Under the pieces are notes generated by a model, which worked only from the letters and a program-made list of their open reading frames with translations, made no database searches and had not been told where the DNA came from. A program made the translations under genes and the position numbers. A stretch of 33,447 nucleotides of DNA from an uncultured Oscillospiraceae bacterium (GTDB lineage Bacteria; Bacillota; Clostridia; Oscillospirales; Oscillospiraceae): NCBI GenBank assembly GCA_934667815.1, contig CAKUMO010000027.1, positions 1 through 33,447 of the forward strand, read 5' to 3'. This document shows positions 28,951 to 33,447 of the stretch, in pieces; positions within the stretch are counted from its first letter, which is position 1; each line of letters opens with the position of its first letter.

Positions 28951-30039
28951 TTATGCCGCCTCCGTTTCCTGATGACTGCCGCGGAAGATCAGACGATAAT
29001 TGATAAAGAATTCGCAGCCGAGCATGCAGAACAGCAGCAGGCCCGTGATGATGTCGGAGATGGAAGCCGGAACGCTGAGCTGCGTTTGCAGGGTCTCCGC
29101 GCCCTTGGACAGGATCGCCAGCACCATGGAGATGGCGATCATCGCAAAGGCATTGAGCTGGCTGAGCCATGCGACCGTGATGGAGGTGAAGCCCACGCCG
29201 TCGGCCACGCCGTTATACAGGGTGCCGTTTGCACCGGAGACGAAGATGAAGCCGACGATACCGCTGATCGCGCCGGAGAGCAGCATCGTGCGCATCATGA
29301 TGCGGCCGACGTTCATGCCCGCGTAGCGCGCGGTATTGACAGAGTCACCGATGACAGCGATCTCATAGCCGTGCTTGGTGTGACGCATATAAACATGGAT
29401 AAGCACGACCAGCACCAGAACGATGATCCAGCCGCAGTGCACGCCGAATACCTTGGGCAGGCAGGCCGAGGCATCAAACTGCGGAATGATCTGCGAGCCG
29501 GGGCGGCCTTCCCACGGACCGCCTTGCAGATAGGAGACGATGCCGATGATGATGTAGTTCATCATCAGGGTGAACAGCGTCTCGTTGGTGTTCCACTTGG
29601 CCTTGAAGAATGCAGGAATCAGACCCCAGATACCGCCCGCAAGCGCCGCGGCCAGAGCCATGACGATCAGCAGCAGCACGGAGGGCAGCTTGCCTGCAAA
29701 GTTAAGCGCAAAATAGGTGGCTGCGATGGCGCCCGCCGTGATCTGACCCTCGGCGCCGATGTTCCAGAAGCGCATGCGGAAGCAGGGAGCAATGGCCAGT
29801 GCGCAGCCGAGCAGCGGCACCGCAATTTTCACGGTCTGGCGGATGGCGGTCTTTTTGCCGAGTGCACCGACGATCATTGTGCCGTAAGCGGTGAAGGGAT
29901 TGTTTCCGGTAATGAGGATGGCCAGCGAGCCGAGCAGCAGCGCAACCAGAATCGAGCCGAGGCGAATCGCCCAGACCTTTTTGGGATCCATGGCATCGCG
30001 CTTGGCCAGACGGATCAGAGGCATTTTTTTATTGTTCAT
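28951..30039 (-). CDS. Nucleoside-type ABC transporter permease (first subunit)
   Basis: 362 residues from the ATG at 30039, which overlaps the ATPase stop codon in an ATGA arrangement, a sign of translational coupling. Family features include VWAIRLGSILVALLLGSLAI, NPFTAYGTMIVGALG, FRMRFWNIGAEGQITAGAIAA (the ATPase-contact region in the first half), FFKAKWNTNETLFTLMMNYI and GMNVGRIMMRTMLLSGAISG. It is the longer permease of the BMP-type importer, homologous to YufP/NupP. Confidence 0.92.
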   Translation of the reverse strand: MNNKKMPLIRLAKRDAMDPKKVWAIRLGSILVALLLGSLAILITGNNPFTAYGTMIVGALGKKTAIRQTVKIAVPLLGCALAIAPCFRMRFWNIGAEGQITAGAIAATYFALNFAGKLPSVLLLIVMALAAALAGGIWGLIPAFFKAKWNTNETLFTLMMNYIIIGIVSYLQGGPWEGRPGSQIIPQFDASACLPKVFGVHCGWIIVLVLVVLIHVYMRHTKHGYEIAVIGDSVNTARYAGMNVGRIMMRTMLLSGAISGIVGFIFVSGANGTLYNGVADGVGFTSITVAWLSQLNAFAMIAISMVLAILSKGAETLQTQLSVPASISDIITGLLLFCMLGCEFFINYRLIFRGSHQETEAA

Positions 30040-31571
30040 TGTACGGCCTCCTTTCCACCGACGCGGGTCATGAGCAGACCGATTTCTTCCTTGGTAGCCG
30101 AGCGGGCATCGACGATGCCGCTGACCTTGCCGCCGCAGAGAACCAGAATGCGGTCGCACAGCTCGAGCAGGACGTCCAGATCCTCGCCCACAAAGACGAC
30201 GGCTGCGCCGTTCATCTTCTGCTGCGTCATGAGGTTATAAATGGTATAGGATGTATTGATGTCCAGACCGCGGACGGCGTAAGCGCTCATCAGAACCGAC
30301 GGCGCGCTTGCAATCTCGCGGCCGACGAGAACCTTCTGGACATTGCCGCCGGAGAGGCGGCGCACGGGATATTCCGTACCGGGTGTGACGACTTCAAGCT
30401 CCTTCCAGACCTGCATGGCAAGCGCGTTGGGGTCCTTGCGGTTGACGAAAACGCCCTTGCCCTTTTTCCAGCTTCGGAGCATCATGTTGCCGGTCATGCC
30501 CATGGAGCCGACCAGGCCCATGCCGAGCCGATCCTCAGGGACGAAGGCCAGAGAGACGCCCGCCTTTTTGATCTGCATGGGCGTTTTGCCGACCAGCTCG
30601 CTGGCGCTGCCGCCCTCGGGAAGATGTACAATGGAACCGTGTGCCACGGGATACAGGCCCGCGACGGCCTCCAGCAGCTCTTTCTGGCCGGAGCCGGCGA
30701 TGCCCGCGATGCCGAGAATCTCGCCGCCCATGGCCGTGAAGGAGACGTTGTCGAGCTTTTTCACGCCCTCGCCGTCGATGCAGGTGACTTCCTTGAGCAC
30801 GAGCCGCTCGACGGGATTGTCATATTTCGGGCGGTCGATGTTCAGCGTAACCGAGTGACCGACCATCATGTCCGTCAGGGCCTGCGGATTGGTGTCGCAG
30901 GTGTTGACGGTGCCGATGTACTTGCCCTTGCGCAGGACGGCGACCTTGTCCGACAGCTCCATGACCTCGTTGAGCTTGTGCGTGATGATGACGATGGCCT
31001 TGCCGTCTTTTTTCATGTTGCGCAGCACGGTAAAGAGCTTCTCCGTCTCCTGCGGCGTCAGCACGGCGGTCGGCTCGTCAAGAATCAGAATGTCTGCACC
31101 GCGGTAGAGCACCTTGACGATCTCGACCGTCTGCTTCTGCGAAACGGACATATCGTAGATTTTCTGCGTCGGATCGATGTCGAAGCCGTAGCGGTCACAG
31201 ATCTCCTTGACCTTCGCATTTGTGGCCTTGATGTCGAGGCGGCCGCCCTCGTCCAGACCGAGGACGATATTTTCCGCGGCGGTGAAGACATCGACCAGCT
31301 TGTAATGCTGGTGAATCATGCCGATCTTGTGATCGAAGGCATCCTTCGGCGAGCGAATGGAGATGGGCTTGCCGTCTGCCAGGATTTCGCCCTCGTCGGG
31401 AAGGTAGATGCCTGCCAGCATATTCATCAGCGTGGTCTTGCCGCTGCCGTTTTCGCCCAGCAGGGAGAGAATCTCACCGCGCCGCAGACCCAAACAAATG
31501 CCGTCGTTGGCGACGACCGTGCCGAAGCGCTTGGTGATATTCCTCAGTTCGATTGCGTAAACAGTTTCCAA
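30036..31571 (-). CDS. Nucleoside-type ABC transporter ATPase with tandem nucleotide-binding domains
   Basis: About 511 residues. NBD1 has Walker A LLGENGSGKTTLMNML (about 34-49) and Walker B ILILDEPTAVLTPQE. Its signature SVSQKQTVEI is degenerate. NBD2 (about 255-500) has a degenerate Walker A GIAGSGQKELLEAVA and Walker B region VLMSAYAVRGLD, but a good signature RLSGGNVQKVLVGRE, so one composite site is likely catalytic. This is usual for the RbsA/YufO/NupO family. Start choice: the TTG at 31571 (giving METVYAIELRNITK) has AAAGGA 8 bases upstream. The ATG at 31580 directly abuts that site and is unlikely. Confidence 0.92.
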   Translation of the reverse strand: METVYAIELRNITKRFGTVVANDGICLGLRRGEILSLLGENGSGKTTLMNMLAGIYLPDEGEILADGKPISIRSPKDAFDHKIGMIHQHYKLVDVFTAAENIVLGLDEGGRLDIKATNAKVKEICDRYGFDIDPTQKIYDMSVSQKQTVEIVKVLYRGADILILDEPTAVLTPQETEKLFTVLRNMKKDGKAIVIITHKLNEVMELSDKVAVLRKGKYIGTVNTCDTNPQALTDMMVGHSVTLNIDRPKYDNPVERLVLKEVTCIDGEGVKKLDNVSFTAMGGEILGIAGIAGSGQKELLEAVAGLYPVAHGSIVHLPEGGSASELVGKTPMQIKKAGVSLAFVPEDRLGMGLVGSMGMTGNMMLRSWKKGKGVFVNRKDPNALAMQVWKELEVVTPGTEYPVRRLSGGNVQKVLVGREIASAPSVLMSAYAVRGLDINTSYTIYNLMTQQKMNGAAVVFVGEDLDVLLELCDRILVLCGGKVSGIVDARSATKEEIGLLMTRVGGKEAVQ

Positions 31572-31630
31572 GGCTGTCATCCTTTCTTGCGGCGCGTCAG
31601 CACCGGAGTATAAGGCATTTGATACATATT

Positions 31631-31659
31631 ATAATAGCACAACCGGCGACCCTTGTAAA
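31631..31659 (-). promoter_or_regulatory. Promoter of the ATPase-permease genes
   Basis: On the minus strand, TTTACA (31654-31659), 17 bases ending in TGC, and TATTAT (31631-31636). It allows transcription of the ATPase and permeases apart from the BMP gene. Confidence 0.65.
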
Positions 31660-31769
31660 CAAAAAGTCGTTGGTTAAATATGCAAAAAAATTGCAAAGAA
31701 ATTTGTCAAAATAAAACAAAAATTTTTGCGAGCTAAAAATTTTTTAGGCACTAACTCTAAAAAACAAGT

Positions 31770-31796
31770 GGGGCTGCCGAAGCAGCCCCAAAGTTG
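31770..31796 (-). terminator. Terminator or attenuator after the BMP lipoprotein gene
   Basis: On the minus strand GGGGCTGC, loop TTCG, GCAGCCCC is followed by ACTTGTTTTTTAG, about 20 bases past the stop codon. The T-run is a few bases late, so read-through is plausible. Confidence 0.75.
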
Positions 31797-31808
31797 CAAA
31801 TTGTGGGA

Positions 31809-33026
31809 TTAGCCGAAAGCGGAGTTCAGCCACTCGATGCCATCGATCTGGAGGGCAAAGTACGGGGCGGACTGGAAGTGGGATTCATGGAAAGCACCGT
31901 CATAAACGGCTTCTTCGGAATCCGGCGTGAAGTCGCCGTCGGTATCCAGAGCAAAGGCGTGGTCAAGCGTCTTGCCGTCGATGGTGAAGGTGGAGGTATC
32001 AAAGACCTGCAGTTCGCCGCTGGCGAGCTTGGCTTCGACTTCCTTCAGCTTCTCGGCAGTGCCGGGAGCGGCAATCTTCTCGTTGAGCTGGGTCAGAACG
32101 ACGGCGCCGTCGCCGTAGCCCTTGCACCAATCCTGCGGGAATTCCTTGCCTTCAGCAACGGCCTTGATGATTTCGGTGAAGTAGACGCTCCAGTCGATAC
32201 GCGTGCCGATGATGGAAGCATCGGGGGCAACGCCGGTCATGTCGTTGTTGTAGCCGGTATGGAAAGCGCCCTTGGACTGCGCGGTGGTAGCCGGAGTGGT
32301 GTTATCGGAGTGCTGGGAAATAAGCACGCAGCCCATGTCGCACAGAGCGGAGGCGGCGTTGCCTTCTTCGGTCGCATCAGACCAGGAGCCGACGAACTGG
32401 ACCTTCATGGTCACACTCGGGCAGACGCTGCGCGCGCCGAGGAAGTAAGAGGTGAAGCCGGAGATAACTTCCGCGAAGGAGAAAGCGCCGACATAGCCGA
32501 TGACAGCCTGATCGGCAGTAATGGTGCCCTCATCGATGAGCTGCTGCAGCTTCATGCCGGCAGCGACGCCCGCCAGATAGCGGCCTTCGTAGATGTTGGC
32601 GAATGCGTTGTGGGTGTTGTCCAGACCGTCGTTGTAGGAGCCCTGGTTGGTGCAGCCGACAAACTGAATGTCGGGATAGTCGGGAGCGACCTTCAGCATG
32701 AACTGCTCATGACCGAAGGAGTTGTTGATGATGAGCTTGCAGCCTGCTTCAGCCAGCTCGATGTTGGCTTCTTCGCACTTGGAATCTTCGCCGATGTTCC
32801 ACTTGATCATCCATTCGACGTTGATGCCCTGCTCCTTCAGCGCTTCGGTCGCAGCGTCCTTGCCGCGAATGAAGTTGTAGGTGTAGCCCATGTCGTTCTC
32901 GTCACCGATGCAAATCAGGCCGACCTTGATGGTGTCGCCGTCAGTGCCATTGTCCGTCTTGCTGCAGCCTGCAAAGAGCGCTGCGATCATAGCCAGAGCA
33001 AGGATGAGAGCCAGAATTTTCTTCAT
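31809..33026 (-). CDS. BMP-family (PnrA-like) nucleoside-binding lipoprotein
   Basis: 405 residues from the ATG at 33026 with AGGAGG 8 bases upstream. A lipoprotein signal (KKILALILALAMIAALFAGC, lipobox LFAGC) anchors it outside the membrane. The mature part is a BMP/PF02608 periplasmic-binding fold: IKVGLICIGDENDMGYTYNF, LIINNSFGHEQFMLKVAPDYPDIQFVG (in parts), NIYEGRYLAGVAAGMKL, IGYVGAFSFAEVISGFTSYFLGAR and DMTGVAPDASIIGTRIDW. The family binds purine nucleosides or related ligands for the ABC importer encoded next. It is the first gene, with its own promoter and a terminator after it, so the binding protein can be made in excess over the membrane parts. Confidence 0.94.
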   Translation of the reverse strand: MKKILALILALAMIAALFAGCSKTDNGTDGDTIKVGLICIGDENDMGYTYNFIRGKDAATEALKEQGINVEWMIKWNIGEDSKCEEANIELAEAGCKLIINNSFGHEQFMLKVAPDYPDIQFVGCTNQGSYNDGLDNTHNAFANIYEGRYLAGVAAGMKLQQLIDEGTITADQAVIGYVGAFSFAEVISGFTSYFLGARSVCPSVTMKVQFVGSWSDATEEGNAASALCDMGCVLISQHSDNTTPATTAQSKGAFHTGYNNDMTGVAPDASIIGTRIDWSVYFTEIIKAVAEGKEFPQDWCKGYGDGAVVLTQLNEKIAAPGTAEKLKEVEAKLASGELQVFDTSTFTIDGKTLDHAFALDTDGDFTPDSEEAVYDGAFHESHFQSAPYFALQIDGIEWLNSAFG

Positions 33027-33114
33027 TTCATTGACCTCCTGTGTTTTTCGGGGACCGCCCCCATAAAATGCAAACCCCGCGCGAACATTCGTCCGTCGTT
33101 TTTTGCTTGTTATT

Positions 33115-33143
33115 ATCATACTAAAATTTTCCGTAATACACAA
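33115..33143 (-). promoter_or_regulatory. Promoter of the BMP lipoprotein gene
   Basis: On the minus strand, TTGTGT (33138-33143), 17 bases and TATGAT (33115-33120). About 85 leader bases follow, including a GGGG/CCCC hairpin close to the ribosome site. No known purine aptamer was recognised. Confidence 0.55.
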
Positions 33144-33389
33144 CAGTTTTTTTGCCCGAAGAATGCTAAATTTTTTTGTAAACAGCCTTAAAATTTTTTG
33201 AAAAATTTGTGTAAAATGACGAAATTAAACTAAAAAGCTCTGACTTGCGGACAAACGCTCTTAAGCAGCGGATTAAGGAGGAGATGAAGGAAGCCCGAAC
33301 GCTGCAGCCGAATACAATAATATAAGTAAGTGATTATCAGCGCTCTTTTGAAGAAGTAAGAAATTTTTTCAAAAAACTCAAAAAAGCGC
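33144..33389. other. Intergenic stretch between the BMP gene and the right-edge promoter
   Basis: AT-rich at both ends. The middle (33262-33305) has GCAGCG/CGCTGC arms around AAGGAGGAGATG, which would give only a 13-codon ORF with too short a ribosome spacing. Nothing convincing was found. Confidence 0.4.
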
Positions 33390-33418
33390 TTGACAAAGAG
33401 AGGAAGGCGTGGTATCAT
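33390..33418 (+). promoter_or_regulatory. Strong promoter at the right edge
   Basis: TTGACA (33390-33395), 17 bases and TATCAT (33413-33418). Transcription would start near 33425 and run out of the window on the plus strand. Confidence 0.8.
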
Positions 33419-33424
33419 ATGCAA

Positions 33425-33447
33425 GCTGTCACGGAGAGCCGGTGGTT
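33425..33447 (+). promoter_or_regulatory. Probable start of a T-box riboswitch leader (cut by the window edge)
   Basis: Right after the promoter the transcript reads GCAAGCTGTCACGGAGAGCC then GGTGGTT. A GAGAGCCGGTGGTTGG-type sequence is typical of the beginning of stem I of T-box leaders, which sense uncharged tRNA and control aminoacyl-tRNA synthetase or amino-acid genes. Only about 20 bases are visible, so specifier and gene are unknown. Confidence 0.5.

Noticed and set aside
30039..31613. A 524-codon plus-strand frame covering the whole ABC ATPase gene
   Set aside because: It is a shadow of the ATPase with His/Asp/Val-rich antisense composition and no domain. The same applies to long antisense frames at 28900-30240, 31794-33191 and 10853-12049.
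33270..33315. AAGGAGGAG followed by ATG, giving a 13-codon ORF
   Set aside because: The spacing between ribosome site and ATG is only about two bases, and the peptide has no features.
33230..33424. A 64-codon minus-strand ORF rich in Phe and Leu
   Set aside because: No ribosome site; it runs through the strong plus-strand promoter and AT-rich DNA, so chance is the better explanation.
1..33447. CRISPR arrays, rRNA genes and complete insertion sequences
   Set aside because: No regularly spaced repeat-spacer arrays, no rRNA sequence and no transposase were seen on either strand.

Overview
The window looks like chromosomal DNA of a moderately high-GC, endospore-forming member of the Clostridia, most likely an Oscillospiraceae-type gut bacterium. 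This is inferred from several things seen together: a dipicolinate synthase pair (dpaA-dpaB, spore core DPA), DUF4364 and DUF4830 proteins, a PcsB-like FtsEX partner, a BMP-type nucleoside ABC transporter, an FMN riboswitch on ribU, AGGAGG ribosome sites, and TTGACA-17-TATAAT promoters throughout. No species can be named from the sequence alone.

Layout. 0-2.3 kb: tRNA-Val(GAC), a lipid kinase and a THUMP-domain RNA methyltransferase, all on the minus strand. 2.4-3.8 kb: an NfeD-SPFH membrane pair (plus). 3.9-7.3 kb: a 4Fe-4S aldo/keto reductase (minus), divergent from a PcrA/UvrD helicase (plus). 7.3-9.95 kb: an AT-richer accessory patch with a Sel1-repeat protein, a GNAT acetyltransferase, a short lipoprotein-like ORF, a truncated ParA with a long structured-looking leader, two strong terminators and a possible integrase tail. 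It abuts the 3' end of lysS and reads as the wreck of an integrative element. 9.96-17.9 kb: a long minus-strand block, transcribed in the order PucR/CdaR-type regulator, ftsE, ftsX, PcsB/EnvC-like M23 protein, a 30-codon membrane peptide, an S41 protease, greA, lysS. 18.0-20.4 kb: an RsuA-family pseudouridine synthase (minus), then a DUF4830 protein and FMN-riboswitch-controlled ribU (plus). 20.6-23.4 kb: a rhomboid-fold protein without visible catalytic residues but with a zinc-ribbon tail (minus), and S-adenosylhomocysteine hydrolase (plus). Both convergent junctions here carry repeat- and hairpin-rich intergenic elements. 23.4-24.8 kb: dpaA-dpaB (minus). 24.8-26.0 kb: a DUF4364 protein and ribosome hibernation factor (plus). 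26.1-33.0 kb: purine/nucleoside uptake on the minus strand: BMP lipoprotein, double ATPase, two permeases, then a separately promoted NCS2/AzgA-type purine permease. The last 60 bases hold a strong plus-strand promoter and what looks like the first bases of a T-box leader whose gene lies outside.

How it fits together. The 10-18 kb block links peptidoglycan remodelling at division (FtsEX activating an M23 protein; a secreted S41 protease) with greA-lysS, which have their own perfect consensus promoter. The 26-33 kb block is a salvage module importing nucleosides and free purine bases. Most other genes are core housekeeping. The least explained parts are the accessory patch with its leader RNA candidate, the 30-aa division-operon peptide, the rhomboid-zinc-ribbon protein, and the intergenic repeats near 20.4-20.6 and 23.05-23.36 kb.
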